From DASWFI01 sp036394315 (GTDB lineage Bacteria; Patescibacteriota; Doudnabacteria; UBA920; O2-02-FULL-48-8), in the NCBI GenBank assembly GCA_036394315.1, contig DASWFI010000140.1, positions 1-10,145 on the forward strand: a stretch of DNA of 10,145 nt, written 5' to 3'. The notes under the pieces were generated by a model. The model was not told where the DNA came from. It saw only the letters and a program-made list of their open reading frames with translations, and made no database searches. Positions 1 to 6,336 of this stretch are shown in pieces. Position numbers and translations under genes: made by a program. Position 1 is the stretch's first letter; every line of letters starts with the position of its first letter.

Positions 1-65
1 ATGCCCCCTTCTTGCTGTTTCAGGGCTGATACGATTTGACTCTCTGTAAATTGCTTGCGTTTCAT
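1..65 (-). CDS. IS3-family transposase OrfA, N-terminal fragment
   Basis: Translation from the ATG at 65-63 on the minus strand gives MKRKQFTESQIVSALKQQEG, with the frame open to the window edge. This closely resembles the start of OrfA proteins of IS3/IS911-type elements, which typically begin with a basic stretch followed by FTE-x-QIV-x-x-LKQ. In that family OrfA is a helix-turn-helix protein that binds the terminal repeats, and it is fused by frameshifting to the DDE catalytic OrfB. Only about 21 residues are present, too few for the length-based ORF criteria, so the call rests on this one motif. Whether the complete element is intact cannot be seen from this window. Confidence 0.6.
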   Translation of the reverse strand, partial: MKRKQFTESQIVSALKQQEGG

Positions 66-128
66 AATTCAAGTTTAAAGTTAACAATTCATTCAATTGG
101 TAACTCTAATTCTTGTGGCCGAACTTCA
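1..128 (-). mobile_element. End of an IS3-family insertion sequence (partial)
   Basis: The minus strand carries the start of an IS3-type orfA, and the element continues past the left edge of the window. Reading outward from the orfA start, the first plausible terminus is the minus-strand sequence TGAAGTTCGGCCAC at 128 down to 115. It begins with the TG expected of IS3-family ends and stops exactly where amidohydrolase coding similarity begins on the plus strand. The other end is not in the window, so the terminal inverted repeat and any target-site duplication cannot be checked. The orfA identity is fairly secure; the exact boundary is inference. Confidence 0.55.
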
Positions 129-375
129 GGGGAGCCGACACCTGGATGTCCTCCGGTCCGCAACCTCCGTCAATGCCGATGTATTTAAGATCGGGGATAA
201 AGTGGGCCGGGTAAAAGCGGGACTGCTGGCCGATCTCCTGGTCGTGGAAGGCGATCCGTCGGTTAATATTTCGCTGGTCCGTAAAGTAAAATGGGTGATG
301 AAAGAAGGAGTCATTTATCAGCCGGGAAGCGCCGGGTTCATTGGTACTTCATCGACTCTAATCTCGTGTTTATAA
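129..375 (+). pseudogene. Amidohydrolase C-terminal remnant, decapitated at an IS edge
   Basis: The plus-strand frame encodes HLDVLRSATSVNADVFKI, then VGRVKAGLLADLLVVEGDPS, then VKWVMKEGVIYQ. This is the C-terminal signature of metal-dependent amidohydrolases of the imidazolonepropionase-like type: the last helix of the barrel, the conserved G-x-x-x-x-G-x-x-ADL-V-x-x-x-DP turn of the small beta domain, and the final strand. The whole catalytic barrel with its metal-binding His and Asp residues is missing. A TTG at 97 keeps the frame open upstream, but residues before about 130 do not look like the family and probably belong to the IS end. The tail after VIYQ is also atypical, and it overlaps the 3' end of the minus-strand gene ending at 338. 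I infer a non-functional relic cut by an IS insertion or IS-mediated rearrangement. Confidence 0.7.
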
Positions 376-1285
376 TAGCAGAAAAATAGGCAGATCCCTT
401 CTCATTCAAATGGTCACAATTAAAAAAAAGATCCTCCTTTAACGGCATCGTAAAATAATCCCAATACTGAATTTGATATTTCTCGCATAAGTTTAAAATA
501 TCCGCCTTGTTCTGCTCCTGCACCTTTTTATCCAGCAGATCTCTGTACGGACCATAACAGGGAAGCGTAACAAGGATGGGGATGATATTTCTTTTTTTAA
601 GTTCATCGATAAAATCCTCCAGATCTTTGATTATTTCGTTCCTTTCTTTCGATGGAAGAACCATGCTGTTAAATTCAGAAGCTCTTTTCTGCAAATGGTC
701 CTTTTGCAAATCAGTGCTATCCTTATAAGCAAAAAAACCTTTGACGATCGGCCGGCTTAGATCCACACCGGACTCTACGTCTATAGCCTTGATCCTATTG
801 TATTTCTTATCCAGGCCCCTCTTAATAAATTCTATTGAAATTTTTGGATTATAACCGATTGCGTGTGACCATTTAGATAAAATGGGGGCCTCTTTTTTAT
901 AATCCACCCCATATCCATAATAAGTCCAAAGATTCCTATAACCTTCGTCTGAGAAATAAAGGGAGTGAAAATCTACGCTGATCAGAACATATTTCAACTT
1001 TTTCATCTCATTGAGATGCTTCAACGTTATTCTTTTATCAAAATACAGGGACTGGGTTACCTGAGCCAGATTAAATGCATTTAAAGCAAACTGTTCGGGA
1101 TCTAACCCATACGCCGCATGAGAGTTCCCTAAAATCAGCAGCTCTACGTCTTTATTACATTCAACCAATTGCTCATTTTTGATTTGGTAGCTCGTCCCCA
1201 TCTTTCTCAAAAAGAACTCCAAAAGAAAAAAGATCAGAATTACAGGTAAAATAAATAAAACGCCCCTTTTTATAAATAGCCTCAT
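338..1285 (-). CDS. Membrane-anchored SGNH-type protein of an O-acylation cassette
   Basis: This 315-aa protein has an N-terminal signal anchor (about residues 7-26, after MRLFIKR). The periplasmic part contains a block-I-like GNSHAAYG motif at 53-60 with the presumed nucleophile Ser55, and a C-terminal block CDHLNEKG around 290-297 with His292. The family logic is that of DltD, PatB or AlgJ/AlgX-type SGNH proteins, which receive an acyl group from a partner MBOAT and transfer it to a surface glycan. It starts four bases after the stop of the MBOAT gene upstream, so the two are almost certainly one operon. The usual DxxH pattern near the C-terminus reads N289-C-D291-H292 here, so the acid residue may be Asp291 or may be lost. 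The gene is A/T-rich compared with the cupin and serine ammonia-lyase genes. The acceptor polymer cannot be told from the sequence. Confidence 0.78.
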   Translation of the reverse strand: MRLFIKRGVLFILPVILIFFLLEFFLRKMGTSYQIKNEQLVECNKDVELLILGNSHAAYGLDPEQFALNAFNLAQVTQSLYFDKRITLKHLNEMKKLKYVLISVDFHSLYFSDEGYRNLWTYYGYGVDYKKEAPILSKWSHAIGYNPKISIEFIKRGLDKKYNRIKAIDVESGVDLSRPIVKGFFAYKDSTDLQKDHLQKRASEFNSMVLPSKERNEIIKDLEDFIDELKKRNIIPILVTLPCYGPYRDLLDKKVQEQNKADILNLCEKYQIQYWDYFTMPLKEDLFFNCDHLNEKGSAYFSAIINTRLESMKYQ

Positions 1286-1289
1286 TGAT

Positions 1290-2729
1290 TTAAAATTGGA
1301 AATAAATAAACTGTTGCTGTGCTCCGGAAAAATAAAAGATATAAAAAATCATTGCGTAGTACGAAAGCCATCTAAGCGCTTTAGGCCATCTGACCCCCAT
1401 CTCTGCTATTGCATACTGCTCCTCCCGTCCCATCCATTCAACAATTAAAAATAGCGCCACCAGCAAAAAAATGAATGCAGAGGGCCGGTCCGTCGGATTT
1501 TTAAAAAGCGAACGTGAAAATATTTCCTTAATAAACCGGATTGCTTTTTCCAGGCTGTCAGACCGGAAGAATATCCAGGCAAAGACTGTCAAACTGAATG
1601 TAATGACCATGTAAAATAATTCTTTCATAGAGGGGAGCATTCTTCCCTGAGCCACCATATCCAAATTTTTTCTGTTCGTCTTAAAAATGATCGAAGGCAT
1701 TATATAAAGGGCGTTCAAAAATCCCCAGAATATAAAAGTCCAGTTTGCGCCATGCCAGAACCCGCTGACCAGAAAAATTATAAAGGTATTCCTGATTTTT
1801 TTCCATGTGCCCACCTTACTTCCTCCCAACGGTACATAGAGGTAATCCCTGAACCATGTTGAAAGAGAAATATGCCATCGCCTCCAAAATTCGGCTATAT
1901 CCCTCGAGAAATACGGAAAAGCAAAATTTCTTAATAATTCGATCCCGAATAATCTCGCGACACCCAACGCGATATCAGAATAGCCGGAAAAATCACAATA
2001 GATCTGAAATGCAAAAAATACGGCCGCCAGCACATGCGTACTGCCGGGATAAACCTCCGCATGATTAAAAATAGTATTTACATACCCGGCGCAGTTATCA
2101 GCTATGACGACTTTCTTAAACAGACCCCATAGAATTTGTTTTAAACCATCGATTGCCTTGTCATATTGAAATACCCGTTGCCTCTTTATCTGGGGCAAAA
2201 GATGGGTCGCTCTTTCAATAGGACCAGCTACCAGCAAGGGAAAGAAACTGACAAAAACAGAATATTCTATAAAGTTCCTTTCCGCTTGGATCCTTTTCTT
2301 GTAGATGTCGATGACATACGACAACCCGTGAAAAGTATAAAATGATATGCCTACCGGCAAAATCACCTTTAATGTCCATGGATTTACCTGGAAACCTAAA
2401 TGTCCTACGGCATTGGCAAAAGAAGTCGCAAAAAAATTATAATATTTAAATATTCCGAGAAAGCCAAGATTGATGGATATGCTCAACCAAAACCAAAACA
2501 ATCTTTTACGCTTATTTTCAGTTTCCGATATTTTTATACCGGTAAAAAAATCCAATAAAGTGGAAAATATAAGAAGAAATAAAAACCGCCAATCCCAGCA
2601 AGAATAAAAAAAGTAACTGGAGATCAGCAAAAGAATGTTTTGAAGGTTTAAATTTTTATTGGTTACAAACCAGTAAATAAAAAAAACTATGGGCAGAAAT
2701 ACAGCGAAAGCGGCAGAATTAAAAAACAT
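1290..2729 (-). CDS. MBOAT family O-acyltransferase (AlgI/DltB-like)
   Basis: A polytopic membrane protein of 479 aa when started at the ATG at 2729-2727. The frame extends to a TTG at 2771, but MFFNSAAFAVFLPIVFFIYW is the usual family N-terminus, so the ATG is preferred. Diagnostic blocks are FWRRWHISLSTWFRDYLYVP followed by LGG (conserved His about residue 286), VSGFWHGANWTFIFWG with the catalytic His about residue 326, and the C-terminal QFIYFQF. Family members move an acyl group, often acetyl, across the membrane for O-acylation of alginate, teichoic acid, peptidoglycan or cellulose. The SGNH protein four bases downstream is the expected transfer partner. No glycan-synthesis gene is adjacent, so the substrate stays unknown. 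Length and motifs look complete. Confidence 0.92.
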   Translation of the reverse strand: MFFNSAAFAVFLPIVFFIYWFVTNKNLNLQNILLLISSYFFYSCWDWRFLFLLIFSTLLDFFTGIKISETENKRKRLFWFWLSISINLGFLGIFKYYNFFATSFANAVGHLGFQVNPWTLKVILPVGISFYTFHGLSYVIDIYKKRIQAERNFIEYSVFVSFFPLLVAGPIERATHLLPQIKRQRVFQYDKAIDGLKQILWGLFKKVVIADNCAGYVNTIFNHAEVYPGSTHVLAAVFFAFQIYCDFSGYSDIALGVARLFGIELLRNFAFPYFSRDIAEFWRRWHISLSTWFRDYLYVPLGGSKVGTWKKIRNTFIIFLVSGFWHGANWTFIFWGFLNALYIMPSIIFKTNRKNLDMVAQGRMLPSMKELFYMVITFSLTVFAWIFFRSDSLEKAIRFIKEIFSRSLFKNPTDRPSAFIFLLVALFLIVEWMGREEQYAIAEMGVRWPKALRWLSYYAMIFYIFYFSGAQQQFIYFQF

Positions 2730-2825
2730 GCGTCTTACTATTGGTATATTAAGGACTCTAAAAATAGGCAAAAATCAAGGAAATTTACCTTGGTTAACCC
2801 GAAAAGGCGCCGGGCAACCTACCTC

Positions 2826-3365
2826 TCACCGTGTCAGCGCCCTGATCAGATCCCCATGCCCGGGGTATTGTTTGGCCAGGGTTTCCCGTTCGGCCAGCTC
2901 AAAATCGGCAAAGTCGAATCCCGGAGCCACCGTACAGCCCACCAGGGCATACTCGCTTCCTTCCGCTGGTACGGAGGCAAACCAGCTTCCGGCCCGGATC
3001 ATCGTTTGAAAGCTTTCGCCCTTCTCTATATTACTACCCAAACGGTGGATCGTGAGGCTGCCGGTATGGCCGATCTCATAGATCAACAGGGTATCCCCAA
3101 AATAAAAATGCCAGCATTCGTCCGAGGCAATCCGGTGAAAAGCGGAAAAATCGCCTTTTTCCAACAGAAAATAGATACTGGTAGCAGCGTTGCGGTCGCC
3201 CTGGAAAAGGATCGGCAGGGATTTGTGGGGAATGGACAAGGTCGAACGATACACTTCCCGGAAGGCTCCTCCTTCAACATGTTGGGTCAGATTCAATTTC
3301 TCTATCCAATAAGCGGCATTGGGGCGTAAATCGGCATTGGGTTGTAAGGCTGCGTCGGGTCGCAT
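2826..3365 (-). CDS. Cupin family protein, DUF985/cupin_5-like
   Basis: A 179-aa single-domain protein. The family core starts at AAYWIEKLNLTQHVEGGAFR (from about residue 17), with the cupin motifs FHRIASDECWHFYFGD (about 95-110) and GCTVAPGFDFADFELAE (about 143-159). These patterns are typical of the RmlC-like beta-barrel family once named DUF985. Most members are of unknown function, and sugar-isomerase-like or dioxygenase-like roles are unproven. Upstream of the core are extra residues made of an imperfect six-residue repeat (PDAALQ, PNADLR, PNAAYW), probably an expansion not needed for the fold. The ATG at 3365 is the only good start. It lies 28 bases after the HU/SPOR gene on the same strand and may be co-transcribed with it. 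Confidence 0.85.
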   Translation of the reverse strand: MRPDAALQPNADLRPNAAYWIEKLNLTQHVEGGAFREVYRSTLSIPHKSLPILFQGDRNAATSIYFLLEKGDFSAFHRIASDECWHFYFGDTLLIYEIGHTGSLTIHRLGSNIEKGESFQTMIRAGSWFASVPAEGSEYALVGCTVAPGFDFADFELAERETLAKQYPGHGDLIRALTR

Positions 3366-3370
3366 ATGAG

Positions 3371-3404
3371 TAATCGGTGTTCAAATGGTATAATCAGTGT
3401 TCAA
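3371..3404. repeat. Two 14-bp direct repeats, 20-bp period
   Basis: The plus-strand sequence TAATCGGTGTTCAA (3371-3384) recurs as TAATCAGTGTTCAA (3391-3404) with one mismatch. The second copy contains the stop codon of the HU/SPOR gene. The pair fills the short gap before the cupin start codon on the minus strand. It may be a small tandem duplication or a two-site operator on the same face of the helix. Confidence 0.7.
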
Positions 3405-4368
3405 TAGTGACATGGGCAGCATAGATATCCACTAAGGAATCCTTGATATGGGTGGTGTCCCTGATCGTTGCGGCAATCGGAAAGTAGAGCTTAAAATAGG
3501 ATGAATCCTTCTGGTCCATTTTTATATTAAGTTGATAACCAAGTAATTGATTGTACCTCCGCAGCGCCCTGCCTTTCTTCGTCGTTTGCAGGATGACGAA
3601 TTTATAGAGGCTGGCTCCAGGGGGAACTTCCACGGGAGCAGCCGTCGAAGGCGCTGTAGCCACCGGTTTTGCCGGGTTATCCGATGGTTTGGTCGTGACG
3701 GTCTGAGGGCCTTTCGTGCTATCTGCCGGCGAATGGCCGGAATCTGTTACGACAGCAGGCTTATTTTCCTTCACGGGTTTGGTCTCCGTAGTGGGTTCCA
3801 CAAAAGTATTACGTTTATACAGGTAATATCCCCCCCATCCGATAGCGACCAACCCGCCGATAAGGCCGATCAGCAGTAGGGTCTGTCGGACCGTATTGGA
3901 CCTGGGCTCATATTCCCGGGGTGGCTCATCATAGGTGGTAGGAGTCTTTTTCTTTTCCGCCCTTTCTTTTTTCTCGGCAGTCGGATCCAGCAGCCGGGCA
4001 GTGCTATATTCACCGGGGGTGAAATTCAGCCGGCCTTCCTTGTTCTGCATCAGGGTGCCGATCCCTTCCAGGTAGAAAGGCTTGCCGATATTGAGTAATT
4101 GCTTGCCGGTCGTCAGGTAGAAATCCAGGTCAGCTGCCGCCAGGGGCTTCATTTTACCGGTATGCTCCTTAATAAAGACAATAAGTGCATCATCGGGAGT
4201 GGTGACCAGGCTGTTTTTAAAAGTGATCCCTGCAGCAACGGTCTGCCCGCTCTTATCCGACTCCTCCGGGAGGACGACAGCAGGGTCCAGCACAAAGCTG
4301 CCGATTCCGGGTAAGTCCAGTTTCTTGGTCTGGTATAAGAACTGGGATAATAGCTGAGGTAACTTCAA
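3394..4368 (-). CDS. HU-CCDC81-like / SPOR-like membrane protein
   Basis: A 324-aa protein in three parts. Residues 1-125 resemble the HU-related CCDC81-type domain of Bacteroidota, with GIGSF near 21-25 and a second GIGTL near 102-106. One transmembrane helix lies at about 163-184 (LLLIGLIGGLVAIGWGGYYL). A Pro/Thr/Lys-rich linker (about 190-250) leads to a C-terminal domain from YKFVILQTTKKGRALRRYNQ on (about 255-324) that looks SPOR-like. SPOR domains bind denuded peptidoglycan at division sites, so a link between cytoplasm and cell wall is likely, though not proven. Charged low-complexity sequence (AEKKERAEKKK) precedes the membrane helix. It is divergent from the two-TM gene at 4474. On the minus strand, TAATTTG near 4428-4434 is only a near match to a -7 element. 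Confidence 0.8.
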   Translation of the reverse strand: MKLPQLLSQFLYQTKKLDLPGIGSFVLDPAVVLPEESDKSGQTVAAGITFKNSLVTTPDDALIVFIKEHTGKMKPLAAADLDFYLTTGKQLLNIGKPFYLEGIGTLMQNKEGRLNFTPGEYSTARLLDPTAEKKERAEKKKTPTTYDEPPREYEPRSNTVRQTLLLIGLIGGLVAIGWGGYYLYKRNTFVEPTTETKPVKENKPAVVTDSGHSPADSTKGPQTVTTKPSDNPAKPVATAPSTAAPVEVPPGASLYKFVILQTTKKGRALRRYNQLLGYQLNIKMDQKDSSYFKLYFPIAATIRDTTHIKDSLVDIYAAHVTIEH

Positions 4369-4448
4369 GCCGTATGGATTTTGAGTTCGTAAGATAAAAA
4401 AACTTCCCCGTAATACATTGAAAGTGACAAATTATCCTGCCTCCTGGC

Positions 4449-4456
4449 TACCTTTG
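4449..4456 (+). promoter_or_regulatory. Bacteroidota -7 element, TACCTTTG
   Basis: TACCTTTG matches the TAnnTTTG consensus exactly and ends 17 bases before the ATG at 4474, giving a very short leader. A clear TTG -33 element at the normal 17-23 bp spacing is not seen; TGACA at 4425-4429 is a possible substitute. Confidence 0.6.
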
Positions 4457-4473
4457 TATGACAACTTTTATCA

Positions 4474-4827
4474 ATGCTTACACAGCAGGAAAAGGATTTT
4501 GTCCGGTATTGGGAACAAAACCGCCTCCGCCGCAAACGTGTCTTCCGCCAATTCCTGGTAGGGATCCCTATCGGGCTCTTATTCGCCGTGCCCATTGCCA
4601 TCAGCCTGAAATCCGGCTGGGATAAAAGGGCTGCCCTGGAAGCCAATAGCCCGGACTTCAACCCCCTGGTCCTGCTCTTCGCCCTGTTGCTCATCATCGT
4701 CTTCACGGCCATCTTCTACCAGCAGCACAAATGGGATCAATACGAACAGCGTTACCGCGAATTATTGAACCGGGCATCAGACGAGCCTTCCACATCCGAA
4801 GAGCCCCTCAAAGAGGGATTAAATTAA
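4474..4827 (+). CDS. Small two-TM membrane protein, unknown function
   Basis: A 117-aa protein. A basic, amphipathic N-terminus (QNRLRRKRVFRQ, about 15-26) leads into a first membrane helix at about 27-46. A short loop with GWDKRAALEANSPDFNP follows, then a second helix at about 64-83 (PLVLLFALLLIIVFTAIFYQ). The C-terminus is charged and hydrophilic (DQYEQRYRELLNR, then Ser/Glu-rich). The layout predicts both ends in the cytoplasm. I recognise no family. The ATG is supported by the TACCTTTG promoter just upstream. The gene is divergent from the HU/SPOR gene and shares its more G/C-rich composition, so it is probably part of the core chromosome. The stop codon lies inside a 30-bp A/T palindrome. 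Confidence 0.75.
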   Translation: MLTQQEKDFVRYWEQNRLRRKRVFRQFLVGIPIGLLFAVPIAISLKSGWDKRAALEANSPDFNPLVLLFALLLIIVFTAIFYQQHKWDQYEQRYRELLNRASDEPSTSEEPLKEGLN

Positions 4828-4850
4828 AAAAAATATATTTTTTTTAATTT
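4805..4850 (+). terminator. Hairpin plus 30-bp perfect A/T palindrome at gene end
   Basis: CCCTC-AAA-GAGGG (4805-4817) forms a 5-bp G/C stem inside the last codons. It is followed by 4821-4850, a perfect 30-bp palindrome made only of A and T: each half is AAATTAAAAAAAATA or its complement. The stop TAA (4825-4827) lies within it. The long T run on either strand could act as a bidirectional terminator, but the all-A/T stem is unusual. Confidence 0.5.
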
Positions 4851-4876
4851 CTCTTGCAGCAATTCGTAGAAAGGGG

Positions 4877-4904
4877 TTGTCTATAATTGCAGGGACTATA
4901 TTTG
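4877..4904 (+). promoter_or_regulatory. Promoter of the FKBP gene (TTG-N17-TATATTTG)
   Basis: TTG at 4877-4879 and TATATTTG at 4897-4904 are separated by exactly 17 bases. Both match the Bacteroidota housekeeping consensus. The start codon is only 14 bases beyond, so the leader is expected to be under 10 bases. Confidence 0.8.
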
Positions 4905-4918
4905 CGTAAAAAAAGTGC

Positions 4919-5407
4919 ATGAAGTATTTATTGTGGTTTTTAGTAATAGCTTCCTGTTGTTTTAGTTCCTGTTCGAAGAAAAGCTGCTCGTATAGCGATG
5001 ATGGAATAATCGCTCCAACGACTGAGCAACAGGTTGTTAAGCATTATTTAGATTCAGCAGGTATAGTCGCCACATTACACCCACGAGGGTTTTATTACAA
5101 GATTGACAATGCCGGGACGGGGGCTACACCAGGTGAATGCTCCCAGACCACAATGGCTTATACGGGGCAATTGACAAATGGAAAGGTATTCGATCAGCAG
5201 AACAGCTTTGCTACTGAACTGGCAAACCTGATCGATGGATGGCAACAAGGAGTGCCGCTTATTAAAAAGGGAGGAAGTATTTGGCTTTATATTCCCCCTT
5301 CGCTCGGTTACGGAGGGCAGGCACAGAAGGACGCAACTACCGGTAATATTGTAATTCCAGCTTATTCTATCCTGATTTTTGATATACATCTGCTTGATGT
5401 GCAGTAA
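4919..5407 (+). CDS. FKBP-type peptidyl-prolyl isomerase lipoprotein
   Basis: A 162-aa protein. A lipoprotein signal peptide (MKYLLWFLVIASCCFSSC) offers two candidate acylated cysteines: Cys13 in IASC fits the lipobox best, and Cys18 in FSSC is an alternative. The FKBP domain covers about residues 55-162. Residues matching the FKBP12 active-site ring are visible: Tyr81, Phe91-Asp92, Ile105, Trp108, Tyr131 in PPSLGYGG, and Phe154 in ILIFDIHLLDV. It should catalyse cis-trans isomerisation of proline bonds, probably aiding folding in the periplasm or at the outer membrane. IPAYSIL replaces the more common IPPNSxL near the C-terminus. It is a single-gene unit with a promoter at 4877-4904 and a strong terminator at 5427-5455. 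Confidence 0.92.
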   Translation: MKYLLWFLVIASCCFSSCSKKSCSYSDDGIIAPTTEQQVVKHYLDSAGIVATLHPRGFYYKIDNAGTGATPGECSQTTMAYTGQLTNGKVFDQQNSFATELANLIDGWQQGVPLIKKGGSIWLYIPPSLGYGGQAQKDATTGNIVIPAYSILIFDIHLLDVQ

Positions 5408-5426
5408 CCATGAACTACCTGCTAAC

Positions 5427-5455
5427 AGCCCCTGGAACCACAGGGGCTTTTTTTT
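5427..5455 (+). terminator. Intrinsic terminator after the FKBP gene
   Basis: AGCCCCTG (5427-5434), loop GAACCA, CAGGGGCT (5441-5448), then T's to 5455. The 8-bp perfect stem and the run of eight T's lie 20 bases after the stop codon. Confidence 0.93.
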
Positions 5456-5485
5456 AGAAAGAGCTCTATCAAAATGTAACCCTTC

Positions 5486-5544
5486 AGCGCAAATCTAATG
5501 ATGGAGCTTCACCCGGGAGCCCTGTGGTCTCCCTTGTTTGCGCT
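5486..5544. other. Nested inverted repeat, possible structured RNA
   Basis: AGCGCAAA at 5486-5493 pairs perfectly with TTTGCGCT at 5537-5544. Between them GGGAG (5515-5519) pairs with CTCCC (5529-5533), with a further CC/GG pair inside. No T run follows on either strand, so this is not a standard terminator. It lies between the FKBP terminator and the 3' end of the minus-strand coiled-coil gene. No other gene is seen in 5456-5606. Confidence 0.4.
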
Positions 5545-5606
5545 TCAGCCTCGTGGTCTTTGGGGAGTTCTTTTAAGGAGGATTGTTTCTCTTAGAAGTG
5601 GTTGTC

Positions 5607-6245
5607 TTATGGATTTTCATCCTTACCTGGTAGTTCTTCAGGAGGGGGGGGCTTTTTTTCATTGTCAGACTCTTTCCCGGCTATAATATGCTGGTAGACT
5701 AGTTTTTCCAGCTTTTCCAGCCTTTCAAGAGTTTGCAGCATAAGTTTTCCGTCCGCATCATGAAGCTTATTGATGGAATCCAGGGTTCCTTGCATGATCG
5801 AAAGTTTTTCTTCCATTCGCTTTAATGCTTCCTGATATTCAATGCTATATTGTTGTTTTGCCTCCTCGACTACAGATATCTGCTCATTTTGGAGTTTCTC
5901 TGCGGCCTTTGCTTCCTTTAGCTCTTTCCTGTAAGCTTTCCGGAAGTTTGCAAGAAAATCAGCCCCGATTGATTTGTGCCCAAGATAATAATTACTGATA
6001 TTGCCCTTGTCTCCCTTCTTCTTTTCCCTTCCCTTCTCTTTCTCGCTTTCCGTCTTCTCCTCACTTTTCTTCTTCGCCCTGGACCTTTCTTCTATCTCTA
6101 GCATCTTCTTAGGAATATCTACTGTATAACTTACCACATATCCATGTTGTACTAAGAGATCGACTTCTTTTTTAAATTGCTCATGTCTTTTAATATGAAC
6201 TAATTTCTTTAAAACCCCAATATTATCTTTAGGATGGTTGTCCAA
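5607..6245 (-). CDS. Charged coiled-coil protein of unknown function, 5' end in question
   Basis: The open frame from a TTG at 6245 gives 212 aa. Residues 1-50 look folded (KKLVHIKRHEQFKKEVDLLV, then HGYVVSYTVDIPK). Residues 52-81 are a Lys/Glu low-complexity stretch. About 97-190 form long charged helices with heptad-like spacing, probably coiled coil (LKRMEEKLSIMQGTLDSINK, LQTLERLEKLEKLVYQ). The tail is Pro-rich and acidic. There is no membrane segment or signal peptide. The frame has no ATG before residue 48. The adjacent frame, entered across a T7 run at 6250-6244, supplies ATGs at 6336 and 6288 and protein-like sequence, so the true start may be there with a frameshift, giving 242 aa. 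I recognise no family. The divergent neighbour is a small HTH protein, so a regulatory or mobile-element role is conceivable. Confidence 0.65.
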   Translation of the reverse strand: MDNHPKDNIGVLKKLVHIKRHEQFKKEVDLLVQHGYVVSYTVDIPKKMLEIEERSRAKKKSEEKTESEKEKGREKKKGDKGNISNYYLGHKSIGADFLANFRKAYRKELKEAKAAEKLQNEQISVVEEAKQQYSIEYQEALKRMEEKLSIMQGTLDSINKLHDADGKLMLQTLERLEKLEKLVYQHIIAGKESDNEKKPPPPEELPGKDENP

Positions 6246-6336
6246 AAAAAGTCTTTTTGTTGTATAAAAGTTGTATATTTGGATCCATAAGAAAATTCTT
6301 CAGTGAATCCGGATTTGAATTCAAATTTGTGTCCAT
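6244..6336 (-). other. Probable 5' coding segment joined to the coiled-coil gene by a T7 frameshift
   Basis: On the minus strand, the ATG at 6336-6334 opens MDTNLNSNPDSLKNFL, then MDPNIQLLYNKKTFF, and runs into seven T's (6250-6244). Read as is, the frame then ends after GQPS at 6229. Dropping one T joins it to LDNHPKDNIGVLKKLV of the downstream frame, and the combined ORF from 6336 to 5607 is 243 codons including the stop. A -7-like CATATTTG lies just upstream on the minus strand (6353-6346), consistent with the short leaders elsewhere in the window. The explanation could be a natural +1 shift, slippage, a mutated gene or a sequencing error. Confidence 0.5.

Noticed and set aside
2792..2819. 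Terminator between the cupin and MBOAT genes
   Set aside because: GGTT-CCCG/CGGG-AACC pairs weakly on the minus strand but has mismatches and no T run after it.
2790..3329. Long plus-strand ORF (179 codons)
   Set aside because: It is antisense to the cupin gene, whose minus-strand product has clear family motifs; the plus product has none.
4365..4712. Minus-strand ORF of 115 codons
   Set aside because: Antisense to the two-TM gene, which has a promoter and membrane-protein pattern; this product is low-complexity Arg/Lys-rich.
5498..5686. Plus-strand ORF of 62 codons
   Set aside because: It runs through the nested hairpin and into the antisense of the coiled-coil gene; no promoter or family-like sequence.
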